Positions 1-12,300 of a stretch of 64,000 nucleotides of DNA are shown here, in pieces. A model generated the notes under the pieces. That model had not been told where the DNA came from. It saw nothing but the letters and a program-made list of their open reading frames with translations, and did no database searches. This stretch comes from Pyropia yezoensis. Lineage: Eukaryota > Rhodophyta > Bangiophyceae > Bangiales > Bangiaceae. Where the stretch lies: contig CM020619.1 of assembly GCA_009829735.1 (NCBI GenBank), forward strand, positions 17,489,816 through 17,553,815. Direction: 5' to 3'. Each line of letters starts with the position of its first letter. Positions within the stretch are counted from its first letter, which is position 1. Both the position numbers and the translations under genes were made by a program.

Positions 1-184
1 AACTCCCGTTGCTATTTCAGTTCGACCCCCCGTGAGGTGGTGGTACCATCAGCAGCCACCCTCAGCAGCCGCCATCAGCAGCCAACCACTGGCTCCGCCC
101 ATCCCATCCGCCGCATGCGACAGGCGCCTGGTGGCGCCGCGGGTGGCGGCGGCAACGGAGAACGCGGGTTTGCCAGCACACAAA

Positions 185-390
185 CCACGGTTTCCTGCCA
201 GGAAGCACGGTTTCCGGCAATAAAACAAGGTTTCTGACAGGAAAACGAGGTCTCCGACGCTCCGAAATCACAGATTCCGGTCCGAAAACACGGTTTCCAT
301 CCAACAAAAACAAGGTTTCCGAAAGGAAAACGAGGTTTTCGAGAGCCCAAAAACACGGTTTCCGCCCGCAAACCCGGTTTCCGGCCCTCT
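185..390. repeat. Internal 20-23 bp sub-repeats of the satellite unit (first copy in window)
   Basis: In the first unit about ten consecutive blocks share the core C-R-[ACG]-GGTTTCC followed by a variable stretch that usually ends in AAAA. The spacing is 20-23 bp, close to two helical turns. The same block occurs at the same offset in every full unit. The 587-bp unit therefore looks like an amplified composite of an older minisatellite plus unique linker sequence. Confidence 0.85.
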
Positions 391-3300
391 GTACAGTACC
401 CCTTGCTTCCGAAGCCCACCTCAGCCGGTTCCTCGAACGGTCGCGCACACGCTCCACGAGTACCTCACTTTGCTTCCAGGGTCCGTGGACCGCCGTGAGC
501 GACTGCCGAGTTGGCATCGCTGGCAAGTGCCATGCCACCCACATTTGATCGATTGCAACGCGGTGGTCACACCACCCGAGTCTGAGAACTCCCGTTGCTA
601 TTTCAGTTCGACCCCCCGTGAGGTGGTGGTACCATCAGCAGCCACCCTCAGCAGCCACCATCAGCAGCCACCCACTGGCTCCGCCCATCCCATCCGCCGC
701 ATGCGACAGGCGCCTGGTGGCGCCGCGGGTGGCGGCGGCAACGGAGAACGCGGGTTTGCCAGCACACAAACCACGGTTTCCTGCCAGGAAGCACGGTTTC
801 CGGCAATAAAACAAGGTTTCTGACAGGAAAACGAGGTCTCCGACGCTCCGAAATCACAGATTCCGGTCCGAAAACACGGTTTCCATCCAACAAAAACAAG
901 GTTTCCGAAAGGAAAACGAGGTTTTCGAGAGCCCAAAAACACGGTTTCCGCCCGCAAACCCGGTTTCCGGCCCTCTGTACAGTACCCCTTGCTTCCGAAG
1001 CCCACCTCAGCCGGTTCCTCGAACGGTCGCGCACACGCTCCACGAGTACCTTACTTTGCTTCCAGGGTCCGTGGACCGCCGTGAGCGACTGCCGAGTTGG
1101 CATCGCTGGCAAGTGCCATGCCACCCACAATTGATCGATTGCAACGCGGTGGTCACACCACCCGAGTCTGAGAACTCCCATTGCTATTTCAGTTCGACCC
1201 CCCGTGAGGTGGTGGTACCATCAGCAGCCACCCTCAGCAGCCACCATCAGCAGCCACCCACTGGCTCGGCCCATCCCATCCGCCGCATGCGACAGGCGCC
1301 TGGTGGCGCCGCGGGTGGCGGCGGCAACGGAGAACGCGGGTTTGCCAGCACACAAACCACGGTTTCCTGCCAGGAAGCACGGTTTCCGGCAATAAAACAA
1401 GGTTTCTGACAGGAAAACGAGGTCTCCGACGCTCCGAAATCACAGATTCCGGTCCGAAAACACGGTTTCCATCCAACAAAAACAAGGTTTCCGAAAGGAA
1501 AACGAGGTTTTCGAGAGCCCAAAAACACGGTTTCCGCCCGCAAACCCGGTTTCCGGCCCTCTGTACAGTACCCCTTGCTTCCGAAGCCCACCTCAGCCGG
1601 TTCCTCGAACGGTCGCGCACACGCTCCACGAGTACCTCACTTTGCTTCAGGGTCCGTGGACCGCCGTGTGAGCGACTGCCGGGTTGGCATCGCTGGCAAG
1701 TGCCATGCCACCCACATTTGATCGATTGCAACGCGGTGGTCACACCACCCGAGTCTGAGAACTCCGTTGCTATTTCAGTTCGACCCCCGTGAGGTGGTGG
1801 TACCATCAGCAGCCACCCTCAGCAGCCACCATCAGCAGCCACCCACTGGCTCGGCCCATCCCATCCGCCGCATGCGACAGGCGCCTGGTGGCGCCGCGGG
1901 TGGCGGCGGCAACGGAGAACGCGGGTTTGCCAGCACACAAACCACGGTTTCCTGCCAGGAAGCACGGTTTCCGGCAATAAAACAAGGTTTCTGACAGGAA
2001 AACGAGGTCTCCGACGCTCCGAAATCACAGATTCCGGTCCGAAAACACGGTTTCCATCCAACAAAAACAAGGTTTCCGAAAGGAAAACGAGGTTTTCGAG
2101 AGCCCAAAAACACGGTTTCCGCCCGCAAACCCGGTTTCCGGCCCTCTGTACAGTACCCCTTGCTTCCGAAGCCCACCTCAGCCGGTTCCTCGAACGGTCG
2201 CGCACACGCTCCACGAGTACCTCACTTTGCTTCCAGGGTCCGTGGACCGCCGGTGAGCGACTGCCGAGGTTGGCATCGCTGGCAAGTGCCATGCCACCCA
2301 CATTTGATCGATTGCAACGCGGTGGTCACACCACCCGAGTCTGAGAACTCCCGTTGCTATTTCAGTTCGACCCCCCGTGAGGTGGTGGTACCATCAGCAG
2401 CCACCCTCAGCAGCCACCATCAGCAGCCACCCACTGGCTCGGCCCATCCCATCCGCCGCATGCGACAGGCGCCTGGTGGCGCCGCGGGTGGCGGCGGCAA
2501 CGGAGAACGCGGGTTTGCCAGCACACAAACCACGGTTTCCTGCCAGGAAGCACGGTTTCCGGCAATAAAACAAGGTTTCTGACAGGAAAACGAGGTCTCC
2601 GACGCTCCGAAATCACAGATTCCGGTCCGAAAACACGGTTTCCATCCAACAAAAACAAGGTTTCCGAAAGGAAAACGAGGTTTTCGAGAGCCCAAAAACA
2701 CGGTTTCCGCCCGCAAACCCGGTTTCCGGCCCTCTGTACAGTACCCCTTGCTTCCGAAGCCCACCTCAGCCGGTTCCTCGAACGGTCGCGCACACGCTCC
2801 ACGAGTACCTCACTTTGCTTCCAGGGTCCGTGGACCGCCGTGAGCGACTGCCGAGTTGGCATCGCTGGCAAGTGCCATGCCACCCACATTTGATCGATTG
2901 CAACGCGGTGGTCACACCACCCGAGTCTGAGAACTCCCGTTGCTATTTCAGTTCGACCCCCCGTGAGGTGGTGGTACCATCAGCAGCCACCCTCAGCAGC
3001 CACCATCAGCAGCCACCCACTGGCTCCGCCCATCCCATCCGCCGCATGCGACAGGCGCCTGGTGGCGCCGCGGGTGGCGGCGGCAACGGAGAACGCGGGT
3101 TTGCCAGCACACAAACCACGGTTTCCTGCCAGGAAGCACGGTTTCCGGCAATAAAACAAGGTTTCTGACAGGAAAACGAGGTCTCCGACGCTCCGAAATC
3201 ACAGATTCCGGTCCGAAAACACGGTTTCCATCCAACAAAAACAAGGTTTCCGAAAGGAAAACGAGGTTTTCGAGAGCCCAAAAACACGGTTTCCGCCCGC

Positions 3301-6300
3301 AAACCCGGTTTCCGGCCCTCTGTACAGTACCCCTTGCTTCCGAAGCCCACCTCAGCCGGTTCCTCGAACGGTCGCGCACACGCTCCACGAGTACCTCACT
3401 TTGCTTCCAGGGTCCGTGGACCGCCGTGGAGCGACTGCCGAGTTGGCATCGCTGGCAAGTGCCATGCCACCCACATTTGATCGATTGCAACGCGGTGGTC
3501 ACACCACCCGAGTCTGAGAACTCCCGTTGCTATTTCAGTTCGACCCCCCGTGAGGTGGTGGTACCATCAGCAGCCACCCTCAGCAGCCACCATCAGCAGC
3601 CACCCACTGGCTCCGCCCATCCCATCCGCCGCATGCGACAGGCGCCTGGTGGCGCCGCGGGTGGCGGCGGCAACGGAGAACGCGGGTTTGCCAGCACACA
3701 AACCACGGTTTCCTGCCAGGAAGCACGGTTTCCGGCAATAAAACAAGGTTTCTGACAGGAAAACGAGGTCTCCGACGCTCCGAAATCACAGATTCCGGTC
3801 CGAAAACACGGTTTCCATCCAACAAAAACAAGGTTTCCGAAAGGAAAACGAGGTTTTCGAGAGCCCAAAAACACGGTTTCCGCCCGCAAACCCGGTTTCC
3901 GGCCCTCTGTACAGTACCCCTTGCTTCCGAAGCCCACCTCAGCCGGTTCCTCGAACGGTCGCGCACACGCTCCACGAGTACCTCACTTTGCTTCCAGGGT
4001 CCGTGGACCGCCGTGGAGCGACTGCCGGGTTGGCATCGCTGGCAAGTGCCATGCCACCCACATTTGATCGATTGCAACGCGGTGGTCACACCACCCGAGT
4101 CTGAGAACTCCCGTTGCTATTTCAGTTCGACCCCCCGTGAGGTGGTGGTACCATCAGCAGCCACCCTCAGCAGCCACCATCAGCAGCCACCCACTGGCTC
4201 GGCCCATCCCATCCGCCGCATGCGACAGGCGCCTGGTGGCGCCGCGGGTGGCGGCGGCAACGGAGAACGCGGGTTTGCCAGCACACAAACCACGGTTTCC
4301 TGCCAGGAAGCACGGTTTCCGGCAATAAAACAAGGTTTCTGACAGGAAAACGAGGTCTCCGACGCTCCGAAATCACAGATTCCGGTCCGAAAACACGGTT
4401 TCCATCCAACAAAAACAAGGTTTCCGAAAGGAAAACGAGGTTTTCGAGAGCCCAAAAACACGGTTTCCGCCCGCAAACCCGGTTTCCGGCCCTCTGTACA
4501 GTACCCCTTGCTTCCGAAGCCCACCTCAGCCGGTTCCTCGAACGGTCGCGCACACGCTCCACGAGTACCTCACTTTGCTTCCAGGGTCCGTGGACCGCCG
4601 TGAGCGACTGCCGAGTTGGCATCGCTGGCAAGTGCCATGCCACCCACATTTGATCGATTGCAACGCGGTGGTCACACCACCCGAGTCTGAGAACTCCCAT
4701 TGCTATTTCAGTTCGACCCCCCGTGAGGTGGTGGTACCATCAGCAGCCACCCTCAGCAGCCACCATCAGCAGCCACCCACTGGCTCCGCCCATCCCATCC
4801 GCCGCATGCGACAGGCGCCTGGTGGCGCCGCGGGTGGCGGCGGCAACGGAGAACGCGGGTTTGCCAGCACACAAACCACGGTTTCCTGCCAGGAAGCACG
4901 GTTTCCGGCAATAAAACAAGGTTTCTGACAGGAAAACGAGGTCTCCGACGCTCCGAAATCACAGATTCCGGTCCGAAAACACGGTTTCCATCCAACAAAA
5001 ACAAGGTTTCCGAAAGGAAAACGAGGTTTTCGAGAGCCCAAAAACACGGTTTCCGCCCGCAAACCCGGTTTCCGGCCCTCTGTACAGTACCCCTTGCTTC
5101 CGAAGCCCACCTCAGCCGGTTCCTCGAACGGTCGCGCACACGCTCCACGAGTACCTCACTTTGCTTCCAGGGTCCGTGGACCGCCGTGAGCGACTGCCGA
5201 GTTGGCATCGCTGGCAAGTGCCATGCCACCCACATTTGATCGATTGCAACGCGGTGGTCACACCACCCGAGTCTGAGAACTCCCGTTGCTATTTCAGTTC
5301 GACCCCCCGTGAGGTGGTGGTACCATCAGCAGCCACCCTCAGCAGCCACCATCAGCAGCCACCCACTGGCTCCGCCCATCCCATCCGCCGCATGCGACAG
5401 GCGCCTGGTGGCGCCGCGGGTGGCGGCGGCAACGGAGAACGCGGGTTTGCCAGCACACAAACCACGGTTTCCTGCCAGGAAGCACGGTTTCCGGCAATAA
5501 AACAAGGTTTCTGACAGGAAAACGAGGTCTCCGACGCTCCGAAATCACAGATTCCGGTCCGAAAACACGGTTTCCATCCAACAAAAACAAGGTTTCCGAA
5601 AGGAAAACGAGGTTTTCGAGAGCCCAAAAACACGGTTTCCGCCCGCAAACCCGGTTTCCGGCCCTCTGTACAGTACCCCTTGCTTCCGAAGCCCACCTCA
5701 GCCGGTTCCTCGAACGGTCGCGCACACGCTCCACGAGTACCTCACTTTGCTTCCAGGGTCCGTGGACCGCCGTGAGCGACTGCCGAGTTGGCATCGCTGG
5801 CAAGTGCCATGCCACCCACATTTGATCGATTGCAACGCGGTGGTCACACCACCCGAGTCTGAGAACTCCCGTTGCTATTTCAGTTCGACCCCCCGTGAGG
5901 TGGTGGTACCATCAGCAGCCACCCTCAGCAGCCACCATCAGCAGCCACCCACTGGCTCGCCCATCCCATCCGCCGCATGCGACAGGCGCCTGGTGGCGCC
6001 GCGGGTGGCGGCGGCAACGGAGAACGCGGGTTTGCCAGCACACAAACCACGGTTTCCTGCCAGGAAGCACGGTTTCCGGCAATAAAACAAGGTTTCTGAC
6101 AGGAAAACGAGGTCTCCGACGCTCCGAAATCACAGATTCCGGTCCGAAAACACGGTTTCCATCCAACAAAAACAAGGTTTCCGAAAGGAAAACGAGGTTT
6201 TCGAGAGCCCAAAAACACGGTTTCCGCCCGCAAACCCGGTTTCCGGCCCTCTGTACAGTACCCCTTGCTTCCGAAGCCCACCTCAGCCGGTTCCTCGAAC

Positions 6301-9300
6301 GGTCGCGCACACGCTCCACGAGTACCTCACTTTGCTTCCAGGGTCCGTGGACCGCCGTGAGCGACTGCCGAGTTGGCATCGCTGGCAAGTGCCATGCCAC
6401 CCACATTTGATCGATTGCAACGCGGTGGTCACACCACCCGAGTCTGAGAACTCCCGTTGCTATTTCAGTTCGACCCCCCGTGAGGTGGTGGTACCATCAG
6501 CAGCCACCCTCAGCAGCCACCATCAGCAGCCACCCACTGGCTCCGCCCATCCCATCCGCCGCATGCGACAGGCGCCTGGTGGCGCCGCGGGTGGCGGCGG
6601 CAACGGAGAACGCGGGTTTGCCAGCACACAAACCACGGTTTCCTGCCAGGAAGCACGGTTTCCGGCAATAAAACAAGGTTTCTGACAGGAAAACGAGGTC
6701 TCCGACGCTCCGAAATCACAGATTCCGGTCCGAAAACACGGTTTCCATCCAACAAAAACAAGGTTTCCGAAAGGAAAACGAGGTTTTCGAGAGCCCAAAA
6801 ACACGGTTTCCGCCCGCAAACCCGGTTTCCGGCCCTCTGTACAGTACCCCTTGCTTCCGAAGCCCACCTCAGCCGGTTCCTCGAACGGTCGCGCACACGC
6901 TCCACGAGTACCTCACTTTGCTTCCAGGGTCCGTGGACCGCCGTGAGCGACTGCCGAGTTGGCATCGCTGGCAAGTGCCATGCCACCCACATTTGATCGA
7001 TTGCAACGCGGTGGTCACACCACCCGAGTCTGAGAACTCCCGTTGCTATTTCAGTTCGACCCCCCGTGAGGTGGTGGTACCATCAGCAGCCACCCTCAGC
7101 AGCCACCATCAGCAGCCACCCACTGGCTCCGCCCATCCCATCCGCCGCATGCGACAGGCGCCTGGTGGCGCCGCGGGTGGCGGCGGCAACGGAGAACGCG
7201 GGTTTGCCAGCACACAAACCACGGTTTCCTGCCAGGAAGCACGGTTTCCGGCAATAAAACAAGGTTTCTGACAGGAAAACGAGGTCTCCGACGCTCCGAA
7301 ATCACAGATTCCGGTCCGAAAACACGGTTTCCATCCAACAAAAACAAGGTTTCCGAAAGGAAAACGAGGTTTTCGAGAGCCCAAAAACACGGTTTCCGCC
7401 CGCAAACCCGGTTTCCGGCCCTCTGTACAGTACCCCTTGCTTCCGAAGCCCACCTCAGCCGGTTCCTCGAACGGTCGCGCACACGCTCCACGAGTACCTC
7501 ACTTTGCTTCCAGGGTCCGTGGACCGCCGTGAGCGACTGCCGAGTTGGCATCGCTGGCAAGTGCCATGCCACCCACATTTGATCGATTGCAACGCGGTGG
7601 TCACACCACCCGAGTCTGAGAACTCCCGTTGCTATTTCAGTTCGACCCCCCGTGAGGTGGTGGTACCATCAGCAGCCACCCTCAGCAGCCACCATCAGCA
7701 GCCACCCACTGGCTCCGCCCATCCCATCCGCCGCATGCGACAGGCGCCTGGTGGCGCCGCGGGTGGCGGCGGCAACGGAGAACGCGGGTTTGCCAGCACA
7801 CAAACCACGGTTTCCTGCCAGGAAGCACGGTTTCCGGCAATAAAACAAGGTTTCTGACAGGAAAACGAGGTCTCCGACGCTCCGAAATCACAGATTCCGG
7901 TCCGAAAACACGGTTTCCATCCAACAAAAACAAGGTTTCCGAAAGGAAAACGAGGTTTTCGAGAGCCCAAAAACACGGTTTCCGCCCGCAAACCCGGTTT
8001 CCGGCCCTCTGTACAGTACCCCTTGCTTCCGAAGCCCACCTCAGCCGGTTCCTCGAACGGTCGCGCACACGCTCCACGAGTACCTCACTTTGCTTCCAGG
8101 GTCCGTGGACCGCCGGTGAGCGACTGCCGAGTTGGCATCGCTGGCAAGTGCCATGCCACCCACATTTGATCGATTGCAACGCGGTGGTCACACCACCCGA
8201 GTCTGAGAACTCCCGTTGCTATTTCAGTTCGACCCCCCGTGAGGTGGTGGTACCATCAGCAGCCACCCTCAGCAGCCACCATCAGCAGCCACCCACTGGC
8301 TCCGCCCATCCCATCCGCCGCATGCGACAGGCGCCTGGTGGCGCCGCGGGTGGCGGCGGCAACGGAGAACGCGGGTTTGCCAGCACACAAACCACGGTTT
8401 CCTGCCAGGAAGCACGGTTTCCGGCAATAAAACAAGGTTTCTGACAGGAAAACGAGGTCTCCGACGCTCCGAAATCACAGATTCCGGTCCGAAAACACGG
8501 TTTCCATCCAACAAAAACAAGGTTTCCGAAAGGAAAACGAGGTTTTCGAGAGCCCAAAAACACGGTTTCCGCCCGCAAACCCGGTTTCCGGCCCTCTGTA
8601 CAGTACCCCTTGCTTCCGAAGCCCACCTCAGCCGGTTCCTCGAACGGTCGCGCACACGCTCCACGAGTACCTCACTTTGCTTCCAGGGTCCGTGGACCGC
8701 CGTGGAGCGACTGCCGGGTTGGCATCGCTGGCAAGTGCCATGCCACCCACATTTGATCGATTGCAACGCGGTGGTCACACCACCCGAGTCTGAGAACTCC
8801 CGTTGCTATTTCAGTTCGACCCCCCGTGAGGTGGTGGTACCATCAGCAGCCACCCTCAGCAGCCACCATCAGCAGCCACCCACTGGCTCCGGCCCATCCC
8901 ATCCGCCGCATGCGACAGGCGCCTGGTGGCGCCGCGGGTGGCGGCGGCAACGGAGAACGCGGGTTTGCCAGCACACAAACCACGGTTTCCTGCCAGGAAG
9001 CACGGTTTCCGGCAATAAAACAAGGTTTCTGACAGGAAAACGAGGTCTCCGACGCTCCGAAATCACAGATTCCGGTCCGAAAACACGGTTTCCATCCAAC
9101 AAAAACAAGGTTTCCGAAAGGAAAACGAGGTTTTCGAGAGCCCAAAAACACGGTTTCCGCCCGCAAACCCGGTTTCCGGCCCTCTGTACAGTACCCCTTG
9201 CTTCCGAAGCCCACCTCAGCCGGTTCCTCGAACGGTCGCGCACACGCTCCACGAGTACCTCACTTTGCTTCCAGGGTCCGTGGACCGCCGTGAGCGACTG

Positions 9301-12300
9301 CCGAGTTGGCATCGCTGGCAAGTGCCATGCCACCCACATTTGATCGATTGCAACGCGGTGGTCACACCACCCGAGTCTGAGAACTCCCGTTGCTATTTCA
9401 GTTCGACCCCCCGTGAGGTGGTGGTACCATCAGCAGCCACCCTCAGCAGCCACCATCAGCAGCCACCCACTGGCTCCGCCCATCCCATCCGCCGCATGCG
9501 ACAGGCGCCTGGTGGCGCCGCGGGTGGCGGCGGCAACGGAGAACGCGGGTTTGCCAGCACACAAACCACGGTTTCCTGCCAGGAAGCACGGTTTCCGGCA
9601 ATAAAACAAGGTTTCTGACAGGAAAACGAGGTCTCCGACGCTCCGAAATCACAGATTCCGGTCCGAAAACACGGTTTCCATCCAACAAAAACAAGGTTTC
9701 CGAAAGGAAAACGAGGTTTTCGAGAGCCCAAAAACACGGTTTCCGCCCGCAAACCCGGTTTCCGGCCCTCTGTACAGTACCCCTTGCTTCCGAAGCCCAC
9801 CTCAGCCGGTTCCTCGAACGGTCGCGCACACGCTCCACGAGTACCTCACGTTGCTTCCAGGGTCCGTGGACCGCCGTGTGAGCGACTGCCGAGTTGGCAT
9901 CGCTGGCAAGTGCCATGCCACCCACATTTGATCGATTGCAACGCGGTGGTCACACCACCCGAGTCTGAGAACTCCCGTTGCTATTTCAGTTCGACCCCCC
10001 GTGAGGTGGTGGTACCATCAGCAGCCACCCTCAGCAGCCACCATCAGCAGCCACCCACTGGCTCCGCCCATCCCATCCGCCGCATGCGACAGGCGCCTGG
10101 TGGCGCCGCGGGTGGCGGCGGCAACGGAGAACGCGGGTTTGCCAGCACACAAACCACGGTTTCCTGCCAGGAAGCACGGTTTCCGGCAATAAAACAAGGT
10201 TTCTGACAGGAAAACGAGGTCTCCGACGCTCCGAAATCACAGATTCCGGTCCGAAAACACGGTTTCCATCCAACAAAAACAAGGTTTCCGAAAGGAAAAC
10301 GAGGTTTTCGAGAGCCCAAAAACACGGTTTCCGCCCGCAAACCCGGTTTCCGGCCCTCTGTACAGTACCCCTTGCTTCCGAAGCCCACCTCAGCCGGTTC
10401 CTCGAACGGTCGCGCACACGCTCCACGAGTACCTCACTTTGCTTCCAGGGTCCGTGGACCGCCGTGAGCGACTGCCGAGTTGGCATCGCTGGCAAGTGCC
10501 ATGCCACCCACATTTGATCGATTGCAACGCGGTGGTCACACCACCCGAGTCTGAGAACTCCCGTTGCTATTTCAGTTCGACCCCCCGTGAGGTGGTGGTA
10601 CCATCAGCAGCCACCCTCAGCAGCCACCATCAGCAGCCACCCACTGGCTCGCCCATCCCATCCGCCGCATGCGACAGGCGCCTGGTGGCGCCGCGGGTGG
10701 CGGCGGCAACGGAGAACGCGGGTTTGCCAGCACACAAACCACGGTTTCCTGCCAGGAAGCACGGTTTCCGGCAATAAAACAAGGTTTCTGACAGGAAAAC
10801 GAGGTCTCCGACGCTCCGAAATCACAGATTCCGGTCCGAAAACACGGTTTCCATCCAACAAAAACAAGGTTTCCGAAAGGAAAACGAGGTTTTCGAGAGC
10901 CCAAAAACACGGTTTCCGCCCGCAAACCCGGTTTCCGGCCCTCTGTACAGTACCCCTTGCTTCCGAAGCCCACCTCAGCCGGTTCCTCGAACGGTCGCGC
11001 ACACGCTCCACGAGTACCTCACTTTGCTTCCAGGGTCCGTGGGACCGCCGTGTGAGCGACTGCCGGGTTGGCATCGCTGGCAAGTGCCATGCCACCCACA
11101 TTTGATCGATTGCAACGCGGTGGTCACACCACCCGAGTCTGAGAACTCCCGTTGCTATTTCAGTTCGACCCCCCGTGAGGTGGTGGTACCATCAGCAGCC
11201 ACCCTCAGCAGCCACCATCAGCAGCCACCCACTGGCTCCGCCCATCCCATCCGCCGCATGCGACAGGCGCCTGGTGGCGCCGCGGGTGGCGGCGGCAACG
11301 GAGAACGCGGGTTTGCCAGCACACAAACCACGGTTTCCTGCCAGGAAGCACGGTTTCCGGCAATAAAACAAGGTTTCTGACAGGAAAACGAGGTCTCCGA
11401 CGCTCCGAAATCACAGATTCCGGTCCGAAAACACGGTTTCCATCCAACAAAAACAAGGTTTCCGAAAGGAAAACGAGGTTTTCGAGAGCCCAAAAACACG
11501 GTTTCCGCCCGCAAACCCGGTTTCCGGCCCTCTGTACAGTACCCCTTGCTTCCGAAGCCCACCTCAGCCGGTTCCTCGAACGGTCGCGCACACGCTCCAC
11601 GAGTACCTCACTTTGCTTACAGGGTCCGTGGGCCGCCGTGTGAGCGACTGCCGGGTTGGCATCGCTGGCAAGTGCCATGCCACCCACATTTGATCGATTG
11701 CAACGCGGTGGTCACACCACCCGAGTCTGAGAACTCCCGTTGCTATTTCAGTTCGACCCCCCGTGAGGTGGTGGTACCATCAGCAGCCACCCTCAGCAGC
11801 CACCATCAGCAGCCACCCACTGGCTCCGCCCATCCCATCCGCCGATGCGACAGGCGCCTGGTGGCGCCGCGGGTGGCGGCGGCAACGGAGAACGCGGGTT
11901 TGCCAGCACACAAACCACGGTTTCCTGCCAGGAAGCACGGTTTCCGGCAATAAAACAAGGTTTCTGACAGGAAAACGAGGTCTCCGACGCTCCGAAATCA
12001 CAGATTCCGGTCCGAAAACACGGTTTCCATCCAACAAAAACAAGGTTTCCGAAAGGAAAACGAGGTTTTCGAGAGCCCAAAAACACGGTTTCCGCCCGCA
12101 AACCCGGTTTCCGGCCCTCTGTACAGTACCCCTTGCTTCCGAAGCCCACCTCAGCCGGTTCCTCGAACGGTCGCGCACACGCTCCACGAGTACCTCACTT
12201 TGCTTCCAGGGTCCGTGGACCGCCGTGAGCGACTGCCGAGTTGGCATCGCTGGCAAGTGCCATGCCACCCACATTTGATCGATTGCAACGCGGTGGTCAC

